Below are positions 1 through 9,675 of a DNA stretch of 64,000 nt, piece after piece; position 1 is the first letter of the stretch, and each line of letters opens with the position of its first letter. Made by a program: the position numbers and the translations under genes. The DNA is taken from contig JAACFM010000016.1 in NCBI GenBank assembly GCA_009937445.1, positions 1 to 64,000 on the forward strand. The letters run 5' to 3'. The DNA is from Gammaproteobacteria bacterium (lineage in GTDB: Bacteria > Pseudomonadota > Gammaproteobacteria > Steroidobacterales > Woeseiaceae). The notes below the pieces were generated by a model, which ran no database searches, was not told where the DNA came from, and saw only the letters and a list, made by a program, of their open reading frames with translations.

Positions 1-86
1 TGCTCATGATTCAGGCCAACATCAGCAAACGCGTACAAAATTGGCGTGAGCGGCGCGCCACTGCCGTGGCGACCATCGCTCCGTAA
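1..86 (+). CDS. C-terminal fragment of an unidentified CDS entering from the left edge
   Basis: Open frame from position 3 to TAA at 84-86 (…LMIQANISKRVQNWRERRATAVATIAP*); too short to identify. Confidence 0.35.
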   Translation, partial: LMIQANISKRVQNWRERRATAVATIAP

Positions 87-245
87 AGCGGTCTCTAATT
101 CGGGAAAACAGGTAAAAAAAATCAATCCAAATTGCTTTCTCACGCATCTAATAGTCAAGTGATCGGGATGATCGCTTGAAGTAGATCGCTAACTCATTGT
201 TTCTATTGTTGGTTTTAATTAGGCAGTAAATTTGTGAACTACGTG

Positions 246-287
246 TTGCGTTATACCGATCTAGTGTTATACTTAACTACAACACTA
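246..287 (+). promoter_or_regulatory. Promoter of RND operon with overlapping 26-bp palindromic operator
   Basis: TTGCGT (246-251), 16-bp spacer, TATACT (268-273), embedded in TAGTGTTATACTTAACTACAACACTA (262-287). Near-identical element at 48764-48789. Confidence 0.7.
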
Positions 288-307
288 AAGAGATAAGCCA
301 GAACGCC

Positions 308-1393
308 ATGAAAACAAAAAACCTGTTTCCAGCCACCCTATTTGCTTTGACGCTGTCCAGTGCCGCCCTTATATCCGCTTGTGGCACTGGTGTCGCGAGC
401 GTTCCAGACGCCGAGGCCATCGAGGCAGCAACGCCAGTGCCGGTTGAAACGGCGACACCGTTCCGCTCCGACATTTACGCAACGTATTCAGCCAGTGCCT
501 CTATTGCTTCGGACGCTGATGCGCCTGTGACCGCACGCGTCGCTGGAGAAGTTGTAGAGTTGCTCGTCGAAGAAGGCGATCGCATCAAAGCGGGACAGGT
601 ACTCGCGCGTCTGGACGGCGAACGGCTGCGTCTGGAAATGCTGGCAGCCAAAGCGAATCTCGATCGCGCGCAGAGGGAATACCAACGGAATATCGACTTG
701 CATGAGCGCGGCCTGATCAGCTCCGCATTATTTGAAGGACTGGAATATGATCTTGCGTCACTGAAAGCCACTCATGATCTAAAGCGCCTCAACTACGATT
801 ATTCCAATATCAGAGCTACCATCACCGGCGTTGTGTCATCGCGCAATATCAAGGCCGGTGAAAGCCTCACCGTCGGCCAGGTTGCGTTTCGAATTACCGA
901 AACATCAGAACTCATCGCGTATTTACAAATTCCGCAAGCCGAACTCGCGAAGTTCACGGCAGGTGATGATGCGACCGTCGAAGTAGCCTCCATGCCGGAC
1001 AATAATTTTGCGGCAACAATCGTTCGCATTAGCCCAACCATCGATGCGCGCAACGGTACGTTTCGCGCAACAGCGGTCATAGACAATACCGACGGAAATC
1101 TCGCCCCAGGCATGTTTGGTCGATTTACGATTGCGTATGAAAAACACACGAATGCTCTGGTGATTCCGACGAATGCCCTGCTCGACGAAGATGAAGAAAC
1201 AACGGTCTATGTTGTCAGGAATGACGAGGTTATTCGCCGCGCAGTTGAGGTTGGTATAGAGGAAGACGGACGCGTAGAAATACTGGATGGACTGCTCGAC
1301 GACGATCAGGTCGTTGTAGTCGGACATTCGGGACTTCGCGAAGGCAGCAAAGTACTCGCTAGCGCAACTGATCTGGACCGATTCACGGGCTGA
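308..1393 (+). CDS. Efflux RND transporter periplasmic adaptor (MFP/HlyD-like), lipoprotein
   Basis: 361 aa; lipobox-like LISAC; adaptor motifs (VTARVAGEVVELLVEEGDRIKAGQVLARLD, coiled-coil hairpin, APGMFGRF). Confidence 0.92.
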   Translation: MKTKNLFPATLFALTLSSAALISACGTGVASVPDAEAIEAATPVPVETATPFRSDIYATYSASASIASDADAPVTARVAGEVVELLVEEGDRIKAGQVLARLDGERLRLEMLAAKANLDRAQREYQRNIDLHERGLISSALFEGLEYDLASLKATHDLKRLNYDYSNIRATITGVVSSRNIKAGESLTVGQVAFRITETSELIAYLQIPQAELAKFTAGDDATVEVASMPDNNFAATIVRISPTIDARNGTFRATAVIDNTDGNLAPGMFGRFTIAYEKHTNALVIPTNALLDEDEETTVYVVRNDEVIRRAVEVGIEEDGRVEILDGLLDDDQVVVVGHSGLREGSKVLASATDLDRFTG

Positions 1394-1458
1394 TCAAAAT
1401 TTCCGCAGTGGCTGCACTCAAGAAAGACCACTGCGGCAGAAGCATAAGGGGATTCCAT

Positions 1459-2526
1459 ATGAAGCTATTTCGCATTGGCTTGACTGCGTTCGCGTGCGTT
1501 TTGCTGCTCTCAGCCTGTCAACCGGGAGAAGCGGTAGAAGACGAAAAGGACGCCGAGGAAGAGACTCCTCCGGTACCGGTCGAAACCAGCGTCCCGATTC
1601 GTGGCGACATCCTCGCAACCTATACCGGCACGGCGCCGATAGAGGCGTCCGCAGAAGCCGACGTCATCGCGAAGGTTGCCGGCGAAGTTCGCGAACTGCG
1701 TGTCGAAGAAGGCGACATAGTCAGCAAGGGCCAGATTCTGGCGACTCTCGATGGTGACCGTCTGCGTCTCGAGCTCAGTGAGACCCAGGCAAGACTCAAA
1801 AAATTGCAACGAGATTTTCAACGCAACGAGGAGCTTCAGGAAAAGGGTCTGATCAGCGAAGGAGATTTTGAAAAAATGCGCTACGATCTGGAGGCGCTCC
1901 AGGCCTCTTACAATCTCGCCAGCCTCGAACTCGATTACACCAAAATTCGAGCGCCGATTGATGGCGTCATATCGGAACGTTATTTGAAACTGGGTAATAC
2001 GATCAAAACCGGCGACCCGGTATTCCGGGTGACCGGTCTTGATCCTTTGGTTGCATACATGTTTGTGCCGGAAAGAGAGTTTCAACAAATCGCCGCAGGA
2101 CAACCTGTTTTCATCGAGATCGATGCGTTACTTGGGCCACCGGTCGCAGCTTCTGTCACACGCGTCAGTCCGATTGTGGATCCCGATACCGGAACATTCA
2201 AAATAACGATTGAACTGAACGGTGTCGGTCAGAATATCAAGCCCGGTATGTTCGGACGCATGAGTATCATCTACGACAAACACGAAAACGCATTGCAAAT
2301 CCCGCGCAGTGCAATCGTTGAGACTGCGAGTGACACCTTTGTTTTCGTCGTCGAAGACAGTGTTGGCATCCGTAAGGCTGTCGAAACCGGATTCAGCAGC
2401 AACGGAATGGTTGAAATCACCTCCGGGCTCACGATGGATGAAAACATCATTACTGTCGGTCATATAGGACTAAAAAACGATGCGAGCGTCGTGGTCATTA
2501 ATGCGGCCGATGAGGACGTTGAGTAA
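1459..2526 (+). CDS. Second efflux RND periplasmic adaptor, lipoprotein
   Basis: MKLFRIGLTAFACVLLLSACQPGE lipobox; paralogous to the upstream adaptor over its whole length; ATG 1459 preferred over ORF start 1408. Confidence 0.92.
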   Translation: MKLFRIGLTAFACVLLLSACQPGEAVEDEKDAEEETPPVPVETSVPIRGDILATYTGTAPIEASAEADVIAKVAGEVRELRVEEGDIVSKGQILATLDGDRLRLELSETQARLKKLQRDFQRNEELQEKGLISEGDFEKMRYDLEALQASYNLASLELDYTKIRAPIDGVISERYLKLGNTIKTGDPVFRVTGLDPLVAYMFVPEREFQQIAAGQPVFIEIDALLGPPVAASVTRVSPIVDPDTGTFKITIELNGVGQNIKPGMFGRMSIIYDKHENALQIPRSAIVETASDTFVFVVEDSVGIRKAVETGFSSNGMVEITSGLTMDENIITVGHIGLKNDASVVVINAADEDVE

Positions 2527-5500
2527 TGCGTCGCCTGATTGAAATCGCCACTGAGCGTCGCGTAACGATCATGATGTTGATGACGGCCATCGTGTTGTTC
2601 GGCATGGTATCGCTCTCACGACTGAACCTGAATCTGTTACCCGATATCTCATACCCAACGCTCACCATCCGCGCAGAGCTGACGGGCGCAGCGCCGGTCG
2701 AAATTGAGAACCTTCTGACCAAACCGATCGAAGAAGCCATCGGCGTGGTACGAAACGTGCGGCTGGTGCGGTCAGTATCACGTTCGGGTCAGGCCGACGT
2801 TACGATCGAGTTTCTCTGGGGTACCGACATGGATATGGCCGGTATCGACGTACGAGAGAAGCTGGATGTCCTGTTTCTGCCTCTGGAAGCCAGTCGTCCC
2901 TTGCTGCTGCGTTTTGACCCGTCCTCTGAACCTATCGTTCGTCTTGGTTTGCTCTGCAAACCTGAATGGACGGTGCCAGAGAGCACAGATGACCAGGGGG
3001 TGGTGACGCCAGCTGTAACAAAGCAAGACCCTGAATGTGGCTCCGAAGCCCGACTAAAGTCTTTGCGCCGCTTGGCCGAAGACCGTATCAAGACGGAATT
3101 GGAGGCCGAAGAAGGCACTGCTGCAGTTAAGGTCAGTGGTGGACTTGAAGATGAAATACAGATTCGTGTCGACCAGCATAAGCTCTCGCAGTTGGGCATC
3201 AGTATTGGCCAAATTTCAGAGCGCATTCGCACAGAGAATGTGAATCTTTCTGGAGGCCGACTGGAAGAAGGCAACCAGCGCTTCCTCGTTAGAACACTGA
3301 ATGAATTTCAGAGCGTCGATGAGTTTCGCGACGCAATTATCGCTTACGTCTCCGGACAACCAATTTACCTGCGTGATGTTGCGACCGTCGAACAAGGCTA
3401 CAAAGACCGGGAAGCAATCACACGGGTCAAGGGCCAGGAATCTGTAGAACTTGCCATCTACAAGGAAGGTGACGCAAACACAGTCCAGGTCGCCCAGCGT
3501 ATCGAGCGTCGCCTGCAAGCTGTCCGCAAGTCCTTGCCCGAAAACTTCGAACTCATCACCGTTTACGACCAATCGACGTTTATCTCATCTGCGGTATCTG
3601 ATGTCCGCCTGGCGGCCGTTCTGGGCGGATTGATCGCAATTTTTGTGCTCTATGGTTTCCTCCGGGATGCGCGAGCGACAACCATCGTCGGGATTGCAAT
3701 CCCCGTCTCGGTGATCGGCACTTTCTTGTTGATGTACATGAACGACATATCGTTGAACATCATGTCTCTGGGCGGCATTGCGCTTGCCGTTGGTATGCTC
3801 GTCGATAACTCAATCGTCGTACTTGAGAATATTGTTCGTAAGAAAGAACAAGGCGCCGGCATTCTTGAGGCGGCTCAGACTGGCACGACCGAAGTCGGCT
3901 CAGCCGTAGTTGCCGCCACGCTAACGACGATTGCCGTATTTTTTCCGATGGTATTTATCAGCGGGATCGCCGGACAGTTATTCAAAGATCAGGCCTTGAC
4001 GGTCACGTTTGCGTTGACCTTTTCCCTCATTGTCGCACTCACACTCATCCCGATGCTCGCATCGCTTGGCGCCAAAAGCCGTTACGACGAAGGCGATGAT
4101 GGTCAGGCTGCCAACTGGTTCACACGCTCTGTTGCGTTCGTTGTGAGAATGCTCGGATATGTCGCCTTCGCCATTGGGAAATTATTCTGGATTTTATTGT
4201 GGGCACCTACCTGGGTATTGCAGGCTTTCTACAGATCGATCGCGGCTGTATATCCCGGGCTTCTGAAATGGTCGCTGCAACACCGCCCCAGTGTCATTCT
4301 TGTTTCATTAATTTTGTTTCTCTCTACCATGGCTTTGGTGCCACGGCTCGGGACAGAGTTGATCCCACAGTTTTCGCAGGGTGAATTTACAGCCAACCTG
4401 AGGCTGCCACCGGGAATGCCCCTGGCTGAAACAGATAAGGCTATTCAGTCCGCTCAGCGCGTTGCGGCAGCCATAGACGCCGTTGAGCTCAACTACTCGG
4501 TAGCGGGCACAGGTAACCGGCTCGACGCGAATCCGGTTGATGCGGGTGATAACAGCGGGGCACTTAGCATTACGCTCAAGAAGGGCTCCGGTCGCGAAGC
4601 CGAAAACGAAACCATGGCCGCAATGAGAGCCGAACTGTCAACGCTCGCAGGTGTCCAGTACGAGTTCACGCGACCGTCGTTACTGTCTTTCGACAGCCCA
4701 CTGCAAATTGAGGTTTCCGGGTACGACCTGGCCAGCCTGGCCAGAGTCAGCCAGTCAATCGTGCAAGCAATGTCAAGCTCTGATCGATTCACGGATATCA
4801 AAACATCTGTCGAAAGTGGCAACCCGGAGATCCAGATTGTCTTCGATCAGGAACGCGCTGCGAAGCTCGGTCTCGCTGTACGCGACATAGCGAACAGTGT
4901 CGTTGCCAATGTTCGTGGCGAACTGGCAACCCGGTATACCTGGCGAGACAGGAAGATCGACGTATTGGTGCGCAGCGTCGACACGCGGCAGTCAAGTATC
5001 GAAGAAATTCGCAATCTGATTGTCAATCCGACCTCCGAACGCCCGGTAACACTTGATGCTGTAGCGGATATAGTGGTCTCAGAAGGACCCGCTGAAATTC
5101 GCCGCGTGGCTCAAGATAGAGTGGCTATTATCACGGCGAACCTCGCTTACGGCGACCTTGGCGCCGCTGCGCTGGAAGCTGGAAAGATCGTCAGCAAAAC
5201 ACCCATGCCCGCCGGCGTTAGTGCCATTGTGTCGGGCCAAAGTGAAGAAATGCAGGACTCGTTCAAGTCAATGCAGTTCGCATTGGCTCTCGCTGTGTTT
5301 CTTGTCTACCTGGTGATGGCTTCGCAGTTCGAATCACTGATTCATCCGTTTGTGATTCTCTTCACAATTCCGCTCGCTTTGATTGGCGCCGTTCTCGCCC
5401 TGTTCATTACGGGCACTACCATTAATATCGTCGCCTTTATCGGCGTCATCATGCTCGCCGGTATCGTCGTGAACAATGCGATCGTTCTGGTTGATCTGAT

Positions 5501-5750
5501 CAATCAGCTGCGCGCACAGGGCAAGGAACGACTTGAGGCCATACTTGAGGCCGGCACCGCCCGGTTGCGGCCTATCCTGATGACCTCGCTAACCACGACT
5601 CTTGGACTGCTACCCATGGCAATGGGCTTCGGTGAAGGTTCCGAGGTACGCACGCCGATGGCCATTACCGTGATTGGCGGGCTCACCGTCTCCACACTGC
5701 TGACCCTGGTCGTTATACCTGTCGTCTACTCACTGATGGACAGAAGATGA
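2526..5750 (+). CDS. Efflux RND transporter permease subunit (AcrB/HAE1-like)
   Basis: 1074 aa; RND motifs (LPDISYPTLTIRAELTGAAPVEIENLLTKPIEEAI; GMLVDNSIVVLENI; GIVVNNAIVLVDLINQLRAQGK). Overlaps upstream stop. Confidence 0.95.
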   Translation: MRRLIEIATERRVTIMMLMTAIVLFGMVSLSRLNLNLLPDISYPTLTIRAELTGAAPVEIENLLTKPIEEAIGVVRNVRLVRSVSRSGQADVTIEFLWGTDMDMAGIDVREKLDVLFLPLEASRPLLLRFDPSSEPIVRLGLLCKPEWTVPESTDDQGVVTPAVTKQDPECGSEARLKSLRRLAEDRIKTELEAEEGTAAVKVSGGLEDEIQIRVDQHKLSQLGISIGQISERIRTENVNLSGGRLEEGNQRFLVRTLNEFQSVDEFRDAIIAYVSGQPIYLRDVATVEQGYKDREAITRVKGQESVELAIYKEGDANTVQVAQRIERRLQAVRKSLPENFELITVYDQSTFISSAVSDVRLAAVLGGLIAIFVLYGFLRDARATTIVGIAIPVSVIGTFLLMYMNDISLNIMSLGGIALAVGMLVDNSIVVLENIVRKKEQGAGILEAAQTGTTEVGSAVVAATLTTIAVFFPMVFISGIAGQLFKDQALTVTFALTFSLIVALTLIPMLASLGAKSRYDEGDDGQAANWFTRSVAFVVRMLGYVAFAIGKLFWILLWAPTWVLQAFYRSIAAVYPGLLKWSLQHRPSVILVSLILFLSTMALVPRLGTELIPQFSQGEFTANLRLPPGMPLAETDKAIQSAQRVAAAIDAVELNYSVAGTGNRLDANPVDAGDNSGALSITLKKGSGREAENETMAAMRAELSTLAGVQYEFTRPSLLSFDSPLQIEVSGYDLASLARVSQSIVQAMSSSDRFTDIKTSVESGNPEIQIVFDQERAAKLGLAVRDIANSVVANVRGELATRYTWRDRKIDVLVRSVDTRQSSIEEIRNLIVNPTSERPVTLDAVADIVVSEGPAEIRRVAQDRVAIITANLAYGDLGAAALEAGKIVSKTPMPAGVSAIVSGQSEEMQDSFKSMQFALALAVFLVYLVMASQFESLIHPFVILFTIPLALIGAVLALFITGTTINIVAFIGVIMLAGIVVNNAIVLVDLINQLRAQGKERLEAILEAGTARLRPILMTSLTTTLGLLPMAMGFGEGSEVRTPMAITVIGGLTVSTLLTLVVIPVVYSLMDRR

Positions 5751-8700
5751 AACATACCGAAGTTGCGTTACGCCGCCCGGTTACGACAGTCGTTGTATTC
5801 GTCGCTTTGTCTCTGATCGGATTGCTCGCGTCGAAATTGCTGCCGCTGGAAAAATTCCCGGATATCGAATTTCCCGGAATTTTTGTGATGGTTCCTTACA
5901 ACGGCTCAACACCGGAGGAAGTTGAACAGCTCATTACCCGTCCGGTCGAGGAGGCGCTCGCAACACTATCTGGCGTCGAGGCCATGTACTCAACCTCCAG
6001 GGAAGACCAGGCAGAAATCTTTCTGCAATTTGGCTGGGACCAGAGTATGGGAGCCAAAGGGATCGAGGCACGGGCAAAAGTCGACAGCATCCGACATCTG
6101 TTGCCGAGCGATGTCCGTCGAGTATTGGTCTTCACCGGCTCGTTGGGCGATCAGCCCATACTGCAGCTGCGAATCTCATCAGAACGCGACTTGTCCGACA
6201 GCCATGAAATGCTCGAACGCTTGCTCAAACGACGTTTGGAACGCATTGCAGGCGTCTCACGAGTCGACCTTCAGGGTGTTGAACCACGTGAAATCCGAAT
6301 CCTGCTGAAGCCGGACCAGTTAGCCGCTCACGGCATTGATATCGCCACCGTTCGCGCACTGCTGATGAACAGCAATTTCGCCGTCAGTGCAGGCAGAATT
6401 ACGGCGGCAGACCAGCGCTTCAGTATTCGGCCCAGCGGCGAATTCGAGTCTGTCGATGACATTCGCGACCTGGTCCTCAATGCCAACGGCCTGCGCCTCC
6501 GTGACGTCGCGAATGTAGAGCTGCTGACGCCGGAACGAAACTACGGTCGTCATCTGGATAAGCAATATGCAATTGGCGTTGCCATCAGCAAGGCAACGGG
6601 CGCCAATTTGGTGGACGTCACTGATCGTGTCATTGCCGAAGTCGAAGAGATCGGCCAACTACCAGAAATGACGGGCATCAAGATATTCTCTTTGGACAAT
6701 CAGGGTGACTCCGTTCGCGAATCGCTCGGTGATCTGCTGAGTGCCGGCGCCCTCGGTGGCCTGCTCGCCATTATCGTCTTGTACCTGTTCCTGCGGCAGG
6801 TAACGACCACACTGATCGTCACGGCGTCGGTGCCGTTCTCTCTTATGATCACACTCGGTGCGATGTATTTTGCCGGTCTGACCTTGAACATCCTGTCGAT
6901 GATGGGTTTGATGCTTGCGGTCGGCATGTTGGTGGACAACGCCGTTGTCGTTACCGAAAGTATTTTTCGACATCGAACGGATGATCCGAAAAACCCGATT
7001 GAGGCAACCATCCGCGGTGTCAAGGAAGTTGGCCTCGCCGTGATCGCCGGTACCGCGACAACTATCATTGTGTTTGCTCCGATGATTGTTGGCGCGCGGA
7101 CCGATATGTCGATCTTCCTGTCTCACGTTGCAATCACCATCATCGTTGCACTCGTCGCCTCGTTATTCATCGCACAAACCCTTGTGCCGATGCTCGCTGC
7201 GCGTATTGCTGTTCCACCGCAGCCAGGGTCCGGTGCCCTGATATCACGCCTTACGACTCGTTACGCTGCCAGTCTCGAGTGGATACTGCAGCATCGATGG
7301 TGGACCGGCGCGGGCATCGGCCTGGTGTGCCTGATCGGTGTGGCACCGCTGATGCTGGACCTGATCAAGTTCGATATGTTCCCTCAGGACGTCGGTCGGC
7401 GATTGTTCATGCCCTACCATGTGGAAGGACAGCATTCCCTGGAACGCGTGGAGCAGTCAGTCGACAAGATCGAGGAGTACCTGTACTCCCGTCAGGAAGA
7501 ATTCAATATTCGTTCGGTTTACAGCTATTACGATCAGGGCCGGGGCGAGTCGATCATCTTGTTGACCAACAAAGAGGACGCAACGCTTTCAACCAAGGAA
7601 ATCATTGCGTTGATTGAGGCGGACCTGCCACAAATCGCGATTGGCAAACCCAGCTTTTCGTTTGACCAGCAAGGCGGCGGCGATGGCGGCTTTACGATTC
7701 AGATCAGCGGTGATTCCACAGAGGTCCTGAATGATCTTGCACGTGAAATCTCCCGGTCACTGGCAACCGTGGAAGGCCTGAAAGATATTCTTAGCGATGG
7801 TGAATCCGGCAATAAGGAAGTGCGCGTCACGATCGATCGTACGAGAGCGGCGAATGTCGGACTATCGGCTGAAACGATCGCGCAAACTATCAGTACTGCA
7901 ATGCGCGGCGAGAGCCTGCGCGAATTCCGCAACGATAATGGTGAAGTAGCCGTTCGCATGGCGTTTCGAGAAAGCGACAAACAAAGCATTGAACAACTTG
8001 CGAATCTGCCGCTTTACACACCTGAAGGCCGTCGGATAACTCTTGGAACCGTCGCCTCGCTACACGTCGGTCGATCGCCGGACAGCATCAGGCGCACCGA
8101 CCGCCAGACTGCCGTCATTTTGTCCGCGAATCTGGATGATGAAGTTACGGCTGATGATGTTCGACCGCGCGTCAACAACCTGATGGCGAACTTTCAAATG
8201 CCGCCGGGATATAGCTGGAAAGAAGGTCGTGGCTTTGAGCGTCAGGACGAAACTGCTGACATGATGGCAACCAATATTCTGCTGGGCGTGGCCTGTATTT
8301 TTCTGGTGATGGCAGCGCTGTTCGAATCATTGATCTTGCCGTTCTCTATTATTCTGGGCTCCATCGTATTTTCGATTTTTGGCGTATTTCTATTCTTTGC
8401 TGCGACCGGTACGACATTTTCCTTCATGGCGATGATTGGCATTATGATTCTCATCGGTGTTGTGGTGAATAACGGTATCGTTTTGGTCGATCACATCAAT
8501 AACCTGCGCCAGGAGGGCGTCGACAGGGACAAAGCGATCGTGATGGCAGGCCGCGATAGATTACGGCCAATTCTGATGACGGTGGCAACGACTATTGTCG
8601 GTTTGGCTCCACTGGCAATCGGCACGACTCAGGTGGGTGGTGACGGGCCACCTTACTATCCGATGGCAAGAGCAATTATCGGCGGGCTGGCTTTCTCGAC

Positions 8701-8818
8701 AGTCGTGTCATTACTGGTGGTCCCGGCTCTGTATGTCTACTTCGACAGCCTTGCAGCATGGGGTAGGAAGGTCATGCGCACGGTCCGTAAAGGCCGTACG
8801 CACACCGTTAAAGCTTAG
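5747..8818 (+). CDS. Second efflux RND transporter permease subunit
   Basis: 1023 aa; RND motifs (KFPDIEFPGIFVMVPYNGSTPEEVEQLITRPVEEAL; VGMLVDNAVVVTESI; GVVVNNGIVLVDHINNLR). 4-bp overlap with previous CDS. Confidence 0.95.
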   Translation: MKHTEVALRRPVTTVVVFVALSLIGLLASKLLPLEKFPDIEFPGIFVMVPYNGSTPEEVEQLITRPVEEALATLSGVEAMYSTSREDQAEIFLQFGWDQSMGAKGIEARAKVDSIRHLLPSDVRRVLVFTGSLGDQPILQLRISSERDLSDSHEMLERLLKRRLERIAGVSRVDLQGVEPREIRILLKPDQLAAHGIDIATVRALLMNSNFAVSAGRITAADQRFSIRPSGEFESVDDIRDLVLNANGLRLRDVANVELLTPERNYGRHLDKQYAIGVAISKATGANLVDVTDRVIAEVEEIGQLPEMTGIKIFSLDNQGDSVRESLGDLLSAGALGGLLAIIVLYLFLRQVTTTLIVTASVPFSLMITLGAMYFAGLTLNILSMMGLMLAVGMLVDNAVVVTESIFRHRTDDPKNPIEATIRGVKEVGLAVIAGTATTIIVFAPMIVGARTDMSIFLSHVAITIIVALVASLFIAQTLVPMLAARIAVPPQPGSGALISRLTTRYAASLEWILQHRWWTGAGIGLVCLIGVAPLMLDLIKFDMFPQDVGRRLFMPYHVEGQHSLERVEQSVDKIEEYLYSRQEEFNIRSVYSYYDQGRGESIILLTNKEDATLSTKEIIALIEADLPQIAIGKPSFSFDQQGGGDGGFTIQISGDSTEVLNDLAREISRSLATVEGLKDILSDGESGNKEVRVTIDRTRAANVGLSAETIAQTISTAMRGESLREFRNDNGEVAVRMAFRESDKQSIEQLANLPLYTPEGRRITLGTVASLHVGRSPDSIRRTDRQTAVILSANLDDEVTADDVRPRVNNLMANFQMPPGYSWKEGRGFERQDETADMMATNILLGVACIFLVMAALFESLILPFSIILGSIVFSIFGVFLFFAATGTTFSFMAMIGIMILIGVVVNNGIVLVDHINNLRQEGVDRDKAIVMAGRDRLRPILMTVATTIVGLAPLAIGTTQVGGDGPPYYPMARAIIGGLAFSTVVSLLVVPALYVYFDSLAAWGRKVMRTVRKGRTHTVKA

Positions 8819-9591
8819 CGGGTTAACGATCGGATTCGCTTACGCCCTGCGACGCCAAGTAGAGCCAGCAGCCCGATGAGTCCTAGCGATCCGCCACCAC
8901 CCCCTTCATTCACGACAATCGTTGTGCCAGGCGGTGTGTCACGACCAGCATCCTCCAGCGGCAAGTACGACAGTTCAGATGACTCTTGTGGACCGAAACT
9001 GGCCACGAAACTGCCGTCGTATGTGTCGAATAGTTCGATCAGCATATCGTAATCGCCCGATTGGTAGCCGGAGAGCAACTCGGTATCTATCGAGTACGTA
9101 TCATCGCCTGATGCCCCGAAGATCCTGAAGTCATCGGTCGATGCGTATTCATTCCAGGGTCCGTAGTCATAACTCAGGTAGATGACAGCATAAACATCCG
9201 CCGAACTGTAAACGGTGTCTGCATCAAACGTGAGGTCAATACCGAAATAGTAGCCGTCCCTGTCCAGGTCCGAATAGAGCTCAACGCTTGCGTCGTAGAT
9301 CCAGAACTCTACGTTCGGCGTTCGCGTGATCGTTTGCGATCCAGCTGCCAATGACGCTTGCTGCACGCTGCCGCGTGTCGACTTGTCGCGGTCGCCGCTA
9401 GTGACCAGCGGTTCCAGCTCATCGAGAGCAATTACACTATCGCTGCTCTGATGGATGCTCTGCCCCGCTATGCTGGAGCTGATTCGCGGTTCGGACATCT
9501 CGTCTGCCCGAGTTGTCGCGGCACCGGCCATTAGCAATAGCGCCGCTGATAAGTACCAGGTCAGATTGAACTTTCGCGTTTGAGTTTTCAT
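8815..9591 (-). CDS. Secreted protein with Gly-rich C-terminal anchor (GlyGly-CTERM-like; choice-of-anchor type)
   Basis: Signal peptide (LSAALLLMAGAATTRA) and C-terminus GGGGGSLGLIGLLALLGVAGRKRIRSLTR (Gly stretch, hydrophobic helix, basic tail). Confidence 0.65.
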   Translation of the reverse strand: MKTQTRKFNLTWYLSAALLLMAGAATTRADEMSEPRISSSIAGQSIHQSSDSVIALDELEPLVTSGDRDKSTRGSVQQASLAAGSQTITRTPNVEFWIYDASVELYSDLDRDGYYFGIDLTFDADTVYSSADVYAVIYLSYDYGPWNEYASTDDFRIFGASGDDTYSIDTELLSGYQSGDYDMLIELFDTYDGSFVASFGPQESSELSYLPLEDAGRDTPPGTTIVVNEGGGGGSLGLIGLLALLGVAGRKRIRSLTR

Positions 9592-9675
9592 TTCATGCCC
9601 TCCTGCATGTTACGACCCTATTAGATGCCCGCGTCGATGAATCCTCGCTGAATAGATATGCCTGCGGTATGACTC

